A DNA stretch of 64,000 nucleotides from Bacteroidota bacterium (GTDB lineage Bacteria; Bacteroidota; Ignavibacteria; OLB7): positions 23,576-87,575 of the forward strand of contig JAFDZV010000042.1 of assembly GCA_018266795.1 (NCBI GenBank), in the 5' to 3' direction. A program made the translations under genes and the position numbers. Below, one piece after another: positions 9,126 through 18,237 of this stretch. How positions within the stretch are numbered: position 1 is the first letter of the stretch; the number at the start of each line of letters is the position of its first letter. Below the pieces are notes generated by a model that was given only the letters and a program-made list of their open reading frames with translations, was not told where the DNA came from and made no database searches.

Positions 9126-9476
9126 TCAGTGATGCTCGTGCCGCTCGCACCGCCAGTCTCTGCGATCGTGCCGCAGATCGTGCCGGTCGTAGCGGATCTC
9201 GCGCTCGTCACGGCGCAGGTCCCGCCTCTCCTGCCTCGCCTCGCGGTGCTCTCCCTCCCGACGGTCCTTCCGGAGCTCTCGCAGATCGCGATTGCGCTCC
9301 CGCTCGTCGGCACGAAGATCCTTTCGGTCATCCCTCACTTCCCGCGCATCGTGTCGCGCATCCGCAGGAACGTTTCCGATCTGGTGGTGCGTCTCGGACG
9401 ATGTCTGCGCGGCGGCAACTCCTACCGCCAGCAGCACCGACGCCGCCGACACACTCAGAATCCTGGTGATATTCAT
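9126..9476 (-). CDS. Exported charge-patterned helical protein, copy 2
   Basis: 116 residues. The signal peptide (ILSVSAASVLLAVGVAAAQ) is strikingly like that of the neighbour at 8540-8929. It is followed by a short linker (TSSETHHQIGNVPA) and about 80 residues of alternating acidic and basic residues (DARHDAREVRDDRKDLRADE, DLRELRKDRR, DLRRDEREIRYDRHDLRHD). Leu recurs in the DLR motif, giving a helix with salt bridges along its length. It ends in WRCERHEHH, with a His-rich tail and one Cys. The start at 9476 has GGAGAA upstream. Function unknown; ion or polyanion binding in the envelope is only a guess. Confidence 0.75.
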   Translation of the reverse strand: MNITRILSVSAASVLLAVGVAAAQTSSETHHQIGNVPADARHDAREVRDDRKDLRADERERNRDLRELRKDRREGEHREARQERRDLRRDEREIRYDRHDLRHDRRDWRCERHEHH

Positions 9477-9633
9477 CGCTGTTCTCCAGACTGATTCGTA
9501 ATACATCCATCGCTCTCGATCGATTGCGTGCCAGCCGGGGTGGGGCTGCCGGCGCCCTCTCGATCAACAGTCAAGCATTCCGACATCCGTCGCTCCTCTG
9601 GGTTGAATCCGGTGGAGGATACGGCGCCCGTAA

Positions 9634-9669
9634 AGAAACAGGCCGCATTCGCGATGGCGATGCGGCCTG
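9634..9669 (-). terminator. purB terminator
   Basis: CAGGCCGCA / TGCGGCCTG stem, extended by a weaker inner pairing, followed on the minus strand by GTTTCTTT. It lies 30 bp after the purB stop. Confidence 0.8.
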
Positions 9670-9696
9670 CATGCGTGCCTGGATTTCAGTATGCCG

Positions 9697-10989
9697 CTAC
9701 AAGCCGCAGCGCTGGAAGATGTAGTCCACATTCCGGATGGACTTCTGCAGGTCGCACAACTCGTCGATCTCCTCCGGCGGAAGCACGGCCGTCAGCTCTG
9801 CGTCGCGCTTCAGCACCTCCGGGAACTGCTCGCGCGTTCTCCACACCTCCATCGCGTTCCGCTGCACGATGCTGTACGCATCCTCGCGGCTCAGCCCCTT
9901 CTTCGCCAACGCAAGAAGGATGGTCTGCGAGAAATGGAGCCCGCTCGTGATTTCCAGATTCTTCCTCATGTTCTCCGGATACACCAGCAGATGCTCGATC
10001 ATGGACGACATCTTGTCCAGCATGTAGTCCAGCGCGATGGTGGAGTCCGGACAGATCACACGCTCCACGGAGGAGTGGCTGATATCCCGTTCGTGCCAGA
10101 GCGCAACCCCCTCCATCGCTGCGATGGAGTTTGCGCGCACCACGCGCGCGAGGCCGCAAATGCGTTCGGAGACGATCGGGTTTCGCTTGTGGGGCATCGC
10201 CGAACTCCCCTTCTGCCCGGCAGAGAAATACTCCTCGGCCTCCAACACCTCCGTGCGCTGCAGATGCCGGATCTCCGTGGCGAACTGCTCCAGCGTGGAG
10301 GCGATCACGGCCAGCGTAGCCATGTACTCAGCATGGCGGTCGCGCTGCACAACCTGCGTGGTCACGGGATCCGCCCTCAGCCCGAGATGCTGGCAGACGT
10401 ACTCCTCAACCCTGGGGCTGAGATGTTCGAACGTTCCAACAGCGCCAGAGATCTGGCCGTAGGAGATCACGTCGATCGCACGCTTCATCCGCTCGATGTT
10501 TCTCCTGGTCTCCTCGTACCACAACGCAAGCTTCAGCCCGAACGTGATGGGCTCCGCATGAATGCCATGGGAGCGCCCGATCATGATCGTGTACTTGAAC
10601 TCCACCGCACGCTTCGCCAGCACATCTCTCAGGCGTTCCAGCTCACCCAGAAGAAGCTCTCCTGCCTGCTTCAGCTGTACGGCGAGGCAGGTATCGAGCA
10701 CGTCGGAGGAAGTCATCCCCAGATGCACATAACGCGAAGGCTCGCCGACGTACTCGGCAACGTTGGTGAGAAAGGCAATCACGTCGTGCTTGGTGGTGTC
10801 CTCGATCTCCAGCACGCGCGCCACGTCGAAGTTCCCAAGCCTGCGTACTGCCTGCGCGGCCTCCAGCGGCACCTCTCCCAGCTCCGCCTGCGCTTCCACG
10901 GCGAGGGTCTCGATCTCGAGCCAGATGCGATACTTGTTTTCGTCCTGCCAGATGGCGCCCATCTTCGGGCGGGTATAGCGTTCGATCAT
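9697..10989 (-). CDS. purB: Adenylosuccinate lyase
   Basis: 430 residues, the normal bacterial length. The fumarase/aspartase superfamily signature [10 protein letters not shown] is at about 262-271 and carries the catalytic serine loop. TSSDVLDT (about 93-100) and [10 protein letters not shown] with the catalytic His (about 141) are also present. The enzyme removes fumarate from SAICAR and from adenylosuccinate in purine synthesis. The ATG at 10989 starts the conserved [14 protein letters not shown]; the frame extends to 11091 but without family similarity. It is transcribed alone, divergent from the Lrp-type regulator gene, with its own terminator. Confidence 0.97.
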   Translation of the reverse strand: MIERYTRPKMGAIWQDENKYRIWLEIETLAVEAQAELGEVPLEAAQAVRRLGNFDVARVLEIEDTTKHDVIAFLTNVAEYVGEPSRYVHLGMTSSDVLDTCLAVQLKQAGELLLGELERLRDVLAKRAVEFKYTIMIGRSHGIHAEPITFGLKLALWYEETRRNIERMKRAIDVISYGQISGAVGTFEHLSPRVEEYVCQHLGLRADPVTTQVVQRDRHAEYMATLAVIASTLEQFATEIRHLQRTEVLEAEEYFSAGQKGSSAMPHKRNPIVSERICGLARVVRANSIAAMEGVALWHERDISHSSVERVICPDSTIALDYMLDKMSSMIEHLLVYPENMRKNLEITSGLHFSQTILLALAKKGLSREDAYSIVQRNAMEVWRTREQFPEVLKRDAELTAVLPPEEIDELCDLQKSIRNVDYIFQRCGL

Positions 10990-11215
10990 GGATTGTGCGG
11001 ATACGTTGGTTGAGTTTCCCGAAAGGTTATTGAAGAACCGGAAGACCGGAGCGCGCGGACGAAGCACATGCGCATCACCGGTCCGATGCATCCGGGCAAG
11101 GATGGAGCGCGCTGCGGCCGGTGGCGGACAGCGTCATGCCCGTGGAGGAGCGCACGCGGCGATCCACTGCCGCGGCCGGCATCCCGGCCCGCCATGTAAA
11201 AAGAGCTTTCGGCAC

Positions 11216-11245
11216 TTGCGAACTTAAATTATCTCTGTATCTTTG
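11216..11245 (+). promoter_or_regulatory. Bacteroidota-type promoter of the Lrp/AsnC gene
   Basis: TTG (11216-11218), 19 nt, then TATCTTTG (11238-11245) matches the Bacteroidota -33/-7 consensus TTTG-N19-TAnnTTTG. The start codon follows 26 nt downstream. Confidence 0.75.
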
Positions 11246-11271
11246 CCGCCACACTTAAGAAAACAAAGCAA

Positions 11272-11784
11272 ATGCGACTTTCGACCGATCTCGACGGCAT
11301 CGACCTACAGCTTCTCAAGGCATTGCAGGAGAACGGCCGGGCACAGATCGGTACGCTTGCCGAGATCGTTGCCCTCTCCCCACCGGCAGTCACCGAACGG
11401 TTGCGCAAGCTGGAAGAACGCGGGATCATCCGCGGGTTCACGGCTCAGCTCGCACCGTCCGCGCTCGCGCTGGACATCACCGGCTTCATCCTGGTACGTG
11501 TGGATTCCTCGACGCACTATCCAAAGTTCCTGGCCAGGGCCACAGCGAACCCGGAAGTGATGGAGTGCCATGCGATCACCGGCGATGCATCCCATCTGTT
11601 GAAGATCCGCACGCGCAATACGTCGACGCTGGAGACCCTTCTTGCGGAGATACAGCGATGGCCCGGCGTGATAGGCACACGCACCAGCCTGGTTCTTTCC
11701 ACGCACAAGGAGTCGTGCGAACTCCCTTTCTCGCATGTGGAGGAAGTGATCGCGGAAAGCCGACAGGCGCGGCGGAAGGAATAA
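11272..11784 (+). CDS. Lrp/AsnC-family transcriptional regulator
   Basis: 170 residues with the two-part Lrp layout. An N-terminal winged helix-turn-helix spans about residues 8-60 (LDGIDLQLLKALQENGRAQI, then LSPPAVTERLRKLEERGII). A C-terminal RAM ligand-binding domain follows (about 70-150: FILVRVDSS, HAITGDASHLLKIR, LPGV-like WPGVIGTRT). These proteins form octamers and sense amino acids. It sits 136 bp upstream of glnA on the same strand, so a link to nitrogen or amino-acid metabolism is reasonable. The promoter at 11216-11245 supports this start. Confidence 0.92.
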   Translation: MRLSTDLDGIDLQLLKALQENGRAQIGTLAEIVALSPPAVTERLRKLEERGIIRGFTAQLAPSALALDITGFILVRVDSSTHYPKFLARATANPEVMECHAITGDASHLLKIRTRNTSTLETLLAEIQRWPGVIGTRTSLVLSTHKESCELPFSHVEEVIAESRQARRKE

Positions 11785-11920
11785 TGCCCGGCAGCAACAC
11801 GCAGCAGTCACAACAGCTACGCGACCAAGCGCGCATGCAGCCCGTGCGCACGCGGCAAACATAGAGAATCGCAGAACGCCAGATCCTTTCAATCCATTAC
11901 ATACCAGGAGCATCAAACCG

Positions 11921-13264
11921 ATGGCGATGACGAAACAGGATGTCTTGAAGCTCGCCCACGACCAGAACGTCCAGTTCGTGAACCTCCAGTTCACCGATAT
12001 CATCGGCACCTTGAAGGCCGTTACGATCCCAGTCTGGAAGCTCGAAGATGCGATCGACCAGAACGTGTGGTTCGACGGTTCATCGATCGAAGGCTTTACC
12101 CGTATCCATGAGAGCGACATGTTTCTGAAGCTCGACCTGGATACGTTCGCAGTGATTCCGTGGACAAAGGATTCTCACTCCGGCACGCGTGCCCGCATCA
12201 TCTGCGACGTCTACATGCCGGACGGCACGCCGTTCGAAGGCGATCCGCGCGGCATCCTGAAGCGCCAGCTGGAGCGCGCGAAGGCGATGGGCTATGTCTT
12301 CAACGTCGGCCCGGAGCTGGAGTTCTTCCTCTTCAGGCGCGATGCAGAGGGAAGGCTTGCCCCGCTCCCGCACGACGAGGCGGGGTACTTCGACCAGACC
12401 ACCGATGCGGCAACCGAGATCCGCCAGGAGATGACCTTCGCGCTGCAGGCGTTCGGCATCGATGTGGAGGCCCTGCATCATGAGGTGGCCGTAGGCCAGC
12501 ACGAGATCGACTTCCGCTACTGCGACGCGCTCGCCGGCGCCGATGCCTCGGTGACGCTTCGTTATGCGCTCAAGTCCGTCGCCCTCCAGCACGGCCTGCA
12601 CGCCACATTCATGCCGAAGCCTATCGCCGGCATCAACGGCTCCGGGATGCACGTGCATCAGTCGCTCTTCACTACCGACGGAAAGAACATGATGTTCGAC
12701 AAGGACGGCACGTACTCGCTCAGCGATTTCGCGAAGCAGTTCATCGCCGGCCAGATGCATCATATCAAGGCGCTCAACGCAATCATCAACCCAACGGTCA
12801 ACAGCTACAAGCGTCTCGTGGTGGGCTACGAGGCGCCGGTGAACGTTGCCTGGGGCCAGCGCAACCGCTCGGTGCTGATCCGCGTGCCGCGCTATACGCC
12901 GGGCCGCGAGAAGGCGGTGCGGGTCGAGATTCGCTGTCCGGATCCGGCAGCCAATCCATATCTGGCGTTCGCGGTGCTGCTGGCCGCGGGTCTGGATGGT
13001 GTGGAGAAGAAGATGAATCCGCCGGAGCCGGTTGAGGACGATATCTTCGAGATGACGCCGGAGGAAGTGGCTCACCGCGGCATCGGCTCTGTGGCGGCAA
13101 ACCTTGCCGAGGCTCTCGAGGAACTGAAGAACAACAGCGTGGTGCGCGGCGCACTCGGCGAGTTCACCTTCAACAAGTTCTTCGAGGCCAAGATGCAGGA
13201 GTGGGACAGCTACAGGATCGCGGTGTCGCAGTGGGAGCTGGATCGCTACATGGAGATCCACTAG
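11921..13264 (+). CDS. glnA: Glutamine synthetase type I (GSI-alpha)
   Basis: 447 residues, the length of the GSI-alpha class. Seen are the beta-Grasp signature FDGSS (51-55), the metal-binding ELEFFLF segment (about 131-137) and the ATP-binding signature KPIAGINGSGMHVHQS (about 232-247). GPRE-type residues occur at TPGREKAVRVEIR. The adenylylation motif with Tyr of GSI-beta enzymes is absent (the corresponding region reads PVEDDIFEMTPEE), so activity is probably controlled by feedback and transcription rather than adenylylation. The start at 11921 has GGAG upstream. It follows the Lrp/AsnC gene and ends at a strong terminator. Confidence 0.97.
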   Translation: MAMTKQDVLKLAHDQNVQFVNLQFTDIIGTLKAVTIPVWKLEDAIDQNVWFDGSSIEGFTRIHESDMFLKLDLDTFAVIPWTKDSHSGTRARIICDVYMPDGTPFEGDPRGILKRQLERAKAMGYVFNVGPELEFFLFRRDAEGRLAPLPHDEAGYFDQTTDAATEIRQEMTFALQAFGIDVEALHHEVAVGQHEIDFRYCDALAGADASVTLRYALKSVALQHGLHATFMPKPIAGINGSGMHVHQSLFTTDGKNMMFDKDGTYSLSDFAKQFIAGQMHHIKALNAIINPTVNSYKRLVVGYEAPVNVAWGQRNRSVLIRVPRYTPGREKAVRVEIRCPDPAANPYLAFAVLLAAGLDGVEKKMNPPEPVEDDIFEMTPEEVAHRGIGSVAANLAEALEELKNNSVVRGALGEFTFNKFFEAKMQEWDSYRIAVSQWELDRYMEIH

Positions 13265-13770
13265 GTACCGAAGCGCAGGCCGCACCGGAGGCGGTGTACG
13301 ATACACGGCCGGAAGCACGGCGCACGGGCCGGCGACGACATGTCATGCCTTCGATTCACAAGGGCCTCCATGATGGAGGCCCTTCTCTTTATCGAACTGC
13401 ACGTTCGGCCGGATTGCGGTCTCGTGCAATGAACCCCACCTCGGGCTCACGCCCCGGGCTTCGTTCTTCCACCGCTCGGGGGCCGGCAGACAACGAAACG
13501 CAGATGTGCCGCAAGGTTGGAAGCTCCGCGAGGAGAGCAACGGATATCGGCCAGCGCCGCAGGACTTCGGGAGCCCGGCCCCTTCGAACAGCCGACCGCA
13601 CGAAGGGGCATTCTCCGGCGCACCATGGATGCCGGCAGCCCAGCTCATGTTGACACTGACGCGCACCGGAGATCCGCAGGCAGATTCGTATTATCGCGCG
13701 CGAAGAGGGGCGTGATGCCCGTGCTGCGGCAGTGTCCGTTCATCCATCCGTCAATCCTGAGCTTGCAATC
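13265..13770. other. glnA downstream region with repeat element
   Basis: After the glnA terminator I see no gene. Around 13436-13485 is a GC-rich element (CTCGGGCTCACGCCCCGGGC...CTTCC) that resembles the repeat cluster at 49338-49550. The remaining DNA to the next gene holds only ORFs without family features. Confidence 0.5.
13360..13390 (+). terminator. glnA terminator
   Basis: Perfect 11-bp stem AAGGGCCTCCA / TGGAGGCCCTT with a 3-nt loop, followed by CTCTTT. Confidence 0.9.
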
Positions 13771-13983
13771 ATGGCAAAGCTGAACGCCGAATGGCATCGC
13801 GAACATCGGATGCCGAAGAACGCGACGCTCTCCGAGAGAGTTCAATGGCATCTGGAGCATGCTGCTGCGTGTGGTTGCAGGGAGATGCCGGCGAGCATTG
13901 CAGCCGAATTGAACAAGCGCGGCACTACTCCCCCGAAGAGTCCCGGCACCGGCCCGGCAAAGGGCCGCAGCCATCGCGCCTGA
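13771..13983 (+). CDS. Small conserved hypothetical protein
   Basis: 70 residues beginning MAKLNAEWHREHRMPKNATL, followed by RVQWHLEHAAACGCR and a Pro/Lys-rich tail. The NAEWH...HRMPKN...WHxEHAxxCGCR pattern is one I recognise from short uncharacterised proteins in many bacteria. The paired His and Cys residues (HLEHAAACGC) suggest metal binding, but this is not shown. An upstream GTG at 13732 would add 13 unrelated residues. The ribosome binding site is weak. Confidence 0.65.
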   Translation: MAKLNAEWHREHRMPKNATLSERVQWHLEHAAACGCREMPASIAAELNKRGTTPPKSPGTGPAKGRSHRA

Positions 13984-14033
13984 ACGCAGGCCGCTGCCGC
14001 CTCCATTCCGATCACACTACTCGACGAAGCATC

Positions 14034-14435
14034 ATGAAAGTCGCTCTCATCCCTGCTCTGTTTCTGCTCGCCTCCTCCGCGCTCCTTGCCCAGACCCAGG
14101 CGACGATGAACGAGGATGCGCTGGCCGCCTATCACAAGGCCGACAAGGAGTTGAACGATGTCTACCAGCAGGTTACGCGCCGGTACAAGGACGATCAGCT
14201 CTTCCTCGAGAATCTGAAGACCGCCGAGAAGGCATGGATCGCCTTCCGCGACGCACAGCTTGCGATGAAGTACCCGCTGAAGGCGAACGAGCCCAATCCA
14301 TACGGATCGGTCTATCCGATGTGCGCGAACAACTACCTGACGGCGCTGACGAAGGAGCGGACGAAGACGCTGCGTGCCTGGTTGACGGGAGTTGCGGAGG
14401 GTGATGTCTGCGCGGGATCGATCCAGACGAACTGA
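14034..14435 (+). CDS. LprI-like (DUF1311) lysozyme-inhibitor family protein
   Basis: 133 residues: a signal peptide (LIPALFLLASSALLAQ) and then the LprI/DUF1311 pattern. This comprises MNEDALAAYHKADKELNDVY, LKTAEKAWIAFRDAQ, Cys in YPMCANNYLTALTKERTKTL, and a final Cys. Members are periplasmic; the mycobacterial LprI inhibits lysozyme, but most members have no proven role. The gene stands alone, convergent with the large T9SS protein gene and separated from it by an inverted repeat. Confidence 0.85.
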   Translation: MKVALIPALFLLASSALLAQTQATMNEDALAAYHKADKELNDVYQQVTRRYKDDQLFLENLKTAEKAWIAFRDAQLAMKYPLKANEPNPYGSVYPMCANNYLTALTKERTKTLRAWLTGVAEGDVCAGSIQTN

Positions 14436-14442
14436 AACGCGG

Positions 14443-14477
14443 AACGGGGCATCACATCCGGGATGTGATGCCCCGTT
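14443..14477. terminator. Bidirectional terminator-like inverted repeat
   Basis: AACGGGGCATCACATCC is followed almost immediately by its exact reverse complement, making a 15-17 bp stem between two convergent genes. There is no clear T-run on either side. Confidence 0.75.
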
Positions 14478-14502
14478 CGAATCATCGGCAGGCGGGCCCC
14501 GA

Positions 14503-16917
14503 CTACCGCACCACGAGCGTGCTTCGGCTCATGACCTCCCCATCATCGAGCTGCAGGCTCCAGGTGTAGCGGCCGCTCGGAAGCCCCGATGCATCGACCG
14601 GGAACGAACGCGCCCCCCGTTCCAGCACGCCCGTGTAGACGGTGCGCACTCTGCGTCCTGCGGCATCGAAGAGATCGAGACGCGCATTCTGCTGCGGCTC
14701 TGCCACGGTGAGTTCCAGCGTTGCACCATTCGTGATCGGGTTGGGATGGATGCCGAACCCGGTTACGACTCCGCCGGCCTGGATCGTGCTGACGCCGGCT
14801 GCAGGCTTGCCGCTGTCCGCAACGGCAAAATCATCCAGCCCGGCTTCCACCAACGACTGCGCATACAGATCGCTGGCGACAATTCTGAAGAGCGTCTGCG
14901 TTCCGAACTGGGTCAGGTAATCGCGCAGGCGATAGCGCTTTGCTGTCCAGCGCTGCGGCGAGTCCGTGATCCGCTCCACAGTATGCCACGTGCCGCCGTT
15001 GTCGCCGGAGACCAGCACCTCCAGCGTATCGTTCACCACGTCCGGGCGGGCATCGCGCGAATACCAGATCCAGCAGGTAAGGATCGGATTATCGTACGTG
15101 CTCAGATCCATCGGCGGCGTGGTAAGCGTGGTAACGCCGTCGTCCACATCGTTGGCTCCGACACCGGCATCGGAGTTCGCGATGCCGGTGATGAAGGCAT
15201 GATCGCGGAAGCCGGCACTGTGGTCCGAATCGGGCTGCACGATCACGCCGTTCAGATCCGTCTGCGTCGGCACGCCGCGCTCCCACTGCCCCCCCTTCGC
15301 ATTGTCCGTTGGAAGCCCGAGCGACCAGCCGAGATCCAGCTCGGCATCGTCGAAGTAGCCGGGATCGAGCCGGGCCTCGAGTACCCCGGACGGGTTCGTG
15401 AGCGTGAGCAGAGTCGGATGATATCCCCACGCACCCACGTAGATGTGATACGTGCTGTCCTGCGGCACGCGAAACACCTGCGGGTTGGCGGCGGCGCGGC
15501 CGTCCGCTGAGGAGCGCTCGATGATCCGGTAGGAGAATGCGCTCACCGGCTGCCCGCTCGCCGCATCGACCGCCCTCACCGAAAAGCTTGCAAGGGGAAG
15601 CGAGGGAAGGAGGATGTCCTGCGCGGTGCCGGCCTCGGTCAGCACCAGCGTGCCGCCGGCGCTCTGATAGTTCGGCGCGCCGGCCGTGTACGCCAGCGAA
15701 TCCACCGCACCCGAGTAGTTGTAGCGCCCCTGCGCATCGGCCGTGACCGTTCGCCCGAACTTCGTGATCACCAGGCTCGCGTTCGGTACCGGATCGTTCG
15801 TTGCTGCATCACGCACCACGCCGTGAACGTTGCCGCGCTTGGCGCCGTTGAAGGTGAACACATAGAGACCGGTCTGCATGTCGCTGGAGATTATCTTGCC
15901 GCTCGGCAGATACGGATACGTTCCCCAGTTGCCGACATAGTTGTTCTCCGCGGTCGGATACGTATCGAAGTACCCCAGCTCGGCTGGCTCCTCCGGCCTG
16001 CTCATGTCGATGATTCGGGTTCCTGCGGAGTACCACGCCACATATGCCGTGGTTCCCTTCATGTGGACGTTGTGAATGATCTCGTTCGGAACGGGTGTGT
16101 AGTCCGCCACCTTGGAGATGTTGCCGATGTCCCGGCGATCCCACACCTTCAGCGTCTTCGGCGTTGCGTTGATCTCGTCCGTCGTCATGACGTAGCTGCC
16201 ATCCGGCGTGAGGGCGCAGTTGTGTGTCCCGGCTCCCGGATAGGTGATTGTCGCAACGGTCTGCGGTGCCTTGCGGTCCGCACCGAGCGCGATGATGTTC
16301 AGCTGGCCGTCGTTGATCGCAGCCACGTAGAGCGTGTCGTTGCGCACCGTGCAATCATGGCTGTATCGTTCGGTCCACTGCCCCACTTTAACCGGCCCGG
16401 TTGGATTGGTGATATCCAGGATGATCACTCCGCCGTTGGCGCCGGCACTGGCACCGGTACCGTTCACGTAGAGATACTTTCCCTCGGCGGTGATGGTATG
16501 TGCCGTGCGAAAGTATGTTGTGTCGTTCCTGATCAACGTCGCACTCGACGGAAGCTGCGAGAGATCCACGATCTGAAGGCCGAACCCTCCCTCGCTGACG
16601 ATGTAGGCATAGGTGCCAACCGTCTTCAACTCGCGCCAGCCGCTGGCCGGCCCGGCGATAAACGCAACCTGCTTGATCGGCTTGTCCGTGACATCGACGA
16701 TGTACGTCCCGCTGTAGCCGCCTATCAACGCGTACTCGCGGCCGTTCGGATGGGCATATCCGATCAGCGACGAATACTTCCACGATCCACTTTGCGTTTC
16801 AGGATCGAGCGTTCCGAACAGTGTGGTGTTGTAGCTTTGCGGCGGCTGCTGTGCATGGAGCACTGCAGCAACCAGCAGGCAACCGGCGAGGGAGAGGAAT
16901 CGGATGCTGGTCATCAT
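14503..16917 (-). CDS. Choice-of-anchor B family protein with T9SS sorting domain
   Basis: 804 residues. A signal peptide (SLAGCLLVAAVLHAQ) leads into a beta-propeller-like region of LVIVP-type repeats (about 30-355: GTYIVDVTDKP, GLQIVDLSQLP, GVIILDITNPTGP, GTRIIDMSRPEEP). This matches the choice-of-anchor B domain. About 360-440 is a carboxypeptidase-regulatory-like beta sandwich (VHGVVRDAATNDPVPNASLV). Next comes a jelly-roll-like segment (about 520-705, DDAELDLGWSLG...). The T9SS C-terminal domain is at about 725-804 (HPNPITNGATLEL, ARLDLFDAAGRRVRTVY, LPSGRYTWSL). It is probably a surface or secreted structural protein. Family members take the anchor typical of the host; here T9SS. Confidence 0.88.
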   Translation of the reverse strand: MMTSIRFLSLAGCLLVAAVLHAQQPPQSYNTTLFGTLDPETQSGSWKYSSLIGYAHPNGREYALIGGYSGTYIVDVTDKPIKQVAFIAGPASGWRELKTVGTYAYIVSEGGFGLQIVDLSQLPSSATLIRNDTTYFRTAHTITAEGKYLYVNGTGASAGANGGVIILDITNPTGPVKVGQWTERYSHDCTVRNDTLYVAAINDGQLNIIALGADRKAPQTVATITYPGAGTHNCALTPDGSYVMTTDEINATPKTLKVWDRRDIGNISKVADYTPVPNEIIHNVHMKGTTAYVAWYSAGTRIIDMSRPEEPAELGYFDTYPTAENNYVGNWGTYPYLPSGKIISSDMQTGLYVFTFNGAKRGNVHGVVRDAATNDPVPNASLVITKFGRTVTADAQGRYNYSGAVDSLAYTAGAPNYQSAGGTLVLTEAGTAQDILLPSLPLASFSVRAVDAASGQPVSAFSYRIIERSSADGRAAANPQVFRVPQDSTYHIYVGAWGYHPTLLTLTNPSGVLEARLDPGYFDDAELDLGWSLGLPTDNAKGGQWERGVPTQTDLNGVIVQPDSDHSAGFRDHAFITGIANSDAGVGANDVDDGVTTLTTPPMDLSTYDNPILTCWIWYSRDARPDVVNDTLEVLVSGDNGGTWHTVERITDSPQRWTAKRYRLRDYLTQFGTQTLFRIVASDLYAQSLVEAGLDDFAVADSGKPAAGVSTIQAGGVVTGFGIHPNPITNGATLELTVAEPQQNARLDLFDAAGRRVRTVYTGVLERGARSFPVDASGLPSGRYTWSLQLDDGEVMSRSTLVVR

Positions 16918-17125
16918 GTGAAATGTTTACGGGTACGCTCCCGTTTGCGGGAACCATGGTGCGACGTGGTATCAACGGCGATTGTGCGGGCAGGCGGTGT
17001 CCGCAATGAGTGGGGCAACAATCATATGGAGAACAATGCATTTCTGCAAGGTTCACCGCCTCCTGTAACCGGTATCGGCGCACGACGCGAACGCATACCG
17101 ATCATTCATCCAGCAAAGGCATGTC

Positions 17126-17785
17126 ATGGGAACCGAGCGGATACGAAATCTGATTTTCGACCAACGCCTGATCGCCGTTGTACGTCTGGCCACCGCAGAA
17201 GGGGCCGAGGAGATCATCGACGCGATCATCGAGGGCGGAATCCATGTGATCGAGATCACGCTCACCACACCGGGAGCCGCGGATCTGATCGCAACCTACA
17301 GCGGCCGTGAAGGAGTGACGATGGGAGCCGGTACGGTATTGACAATGGGGGATGCCCACATGTCACTGGACGCGGGAGCGGCCTTCGTTGCCAGCCCCGT
17401 AACGAACGTCGCGATAATGAACACCGCTGCAAACGGAGGCGCCGTGACGATGCCGGGCGCATATACTCCAACCGAGATACTCCACGCCTGGAACGGCGGC
17501 GGCGATATCGTCAAGCTCTTCCCTGCCCCACCGGATACTGTTTCCTATCTGACGGCCATGCGAGGCCCGCTCCCGGCAATTCCACTCGCCCCCTCCGGCG
17601 GCATCACACCGGAGACCGCCCCCCTGCTGCTGCAGGCCGGCGCCGCGGCTCTCCATGTCGGCACATGGCTGACACATACGGACGGAGTGGTAAGCGATCC
17701 GAAGACGATCGCTCGGCGCTCGGCACAACTTCACGACGCGATTGCCCATGCCCCGCGATACAGTTCCGCACCGATCCAGGCCTGA
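17126..17785 (+). CDS. eda: 2-dehydro-3-deoxyphosphogluconate (KDPG/KHG) aldolase
   Basis: 219 residues, typical for this TIM-barrel class I aldolase. The catalytic Glu is in HVIEITL (Glu about 43) and the Schiff-base Lys in DIVKLFPA (Lys about 130). GAGTVLT and the phosphate-binding PSGGI loop are also present. The position that is usually Arg after the catalytic Glu strand (TLR) is Thr here (EITLTTPG), so substrate preference may differ from classical KDPG aldolase. It would yield pyruvate plus glyceraldehyde-3-phosphate or glyoxylate. No neighbouring Entner-Doudoroff dehydratase is present, so the pathway context is uncertain. Confidence 0.88.
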   Translation: MGTERIRNLIFDQRLIAVVRLATAEGAEEIIDAIIEGGIHVIEITLTTPGAADLIATYSGREGVTMGAGTVLTMGDAHMSLDAGAAFVASPVTNVAIMNTAANGGAVTMPGAYTPTEILHAWNGGGDIVKLFPAPPDTVSYLTAMRGPLPAIPLAPSGGITPETAPLLLQAGAAALHVGTWLTHTDGVVSDPKTIARRSAQLHDAIAHAPRYSSAPIQA

Positions 17786-18237
17786 CTCCCGAGCGGCTCC
17801 GCCCCACTATCGCAGCGCATCGGGTCGCATTGATGCCTATCAAAACAGTAGACTGTGCCATGGCAAGGAAGACACTTGCGGCAACAGCGCGCAAGGGCAC
17901 ACACAACGGCGCACAGCCGCGCGCAACGGCCGGCTCGGCATCACGTGTCCGCTCGGCGGAACAACGCGCCGTGCGGGAGAGATGGCCTTCGGCGCTGCTT
18001 CGCGGTGCTGCGCCCCCGTTTCGCGCAGGCTCGCGACGACCGTAGGCGGGTCATTGCAGAGGAATACCCTGACATTGTCGGGGTTGAGTGTCTCGCGACA
18101 ACGTATTGAATGTCCACTCCCGGATCGCGCTGCAGTCCTTCCCCTCGCCTGCAAGCCGCTGCGGATCGAAAAAGGAATCGCCACGCCCCGACGATATCGG
18201 AGCGTGGCGATGACCGCGGCAAAGAATACGGCGCAGC
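17786..18237. repeat. Gene-free stretch with dispersed repeat copies
   Basis: No credible gene. About 17915-18035 is similar to the reverse complement of about 41310-41430 (for example ATGGCCTTCGGCGC is shared within a longer, gapped match). The 32-mer at 18052-18083 matches the reverse complement of 53855-53886 at 28 of 32 positions. The peroxiredoxin terminator occupies the end. Confidence 0.65.
18168..18211 (-). terminator. Peroxiredoxin terminator
   Basis: ATCGCCACGC / GCGTGGCGAT stem, followed on the minus strand by TCCTTTTTC, 27 bp after the stop codon. Confidence 0.85.

Noticed and set aside
17861..18045. Short plus-strand frame beginning MARKTLAATARKG
   Set aside because: Arg/Ala-rich, overlaps the dispersed repeat with a partner at 41310-41430, and has no conserved pattern.
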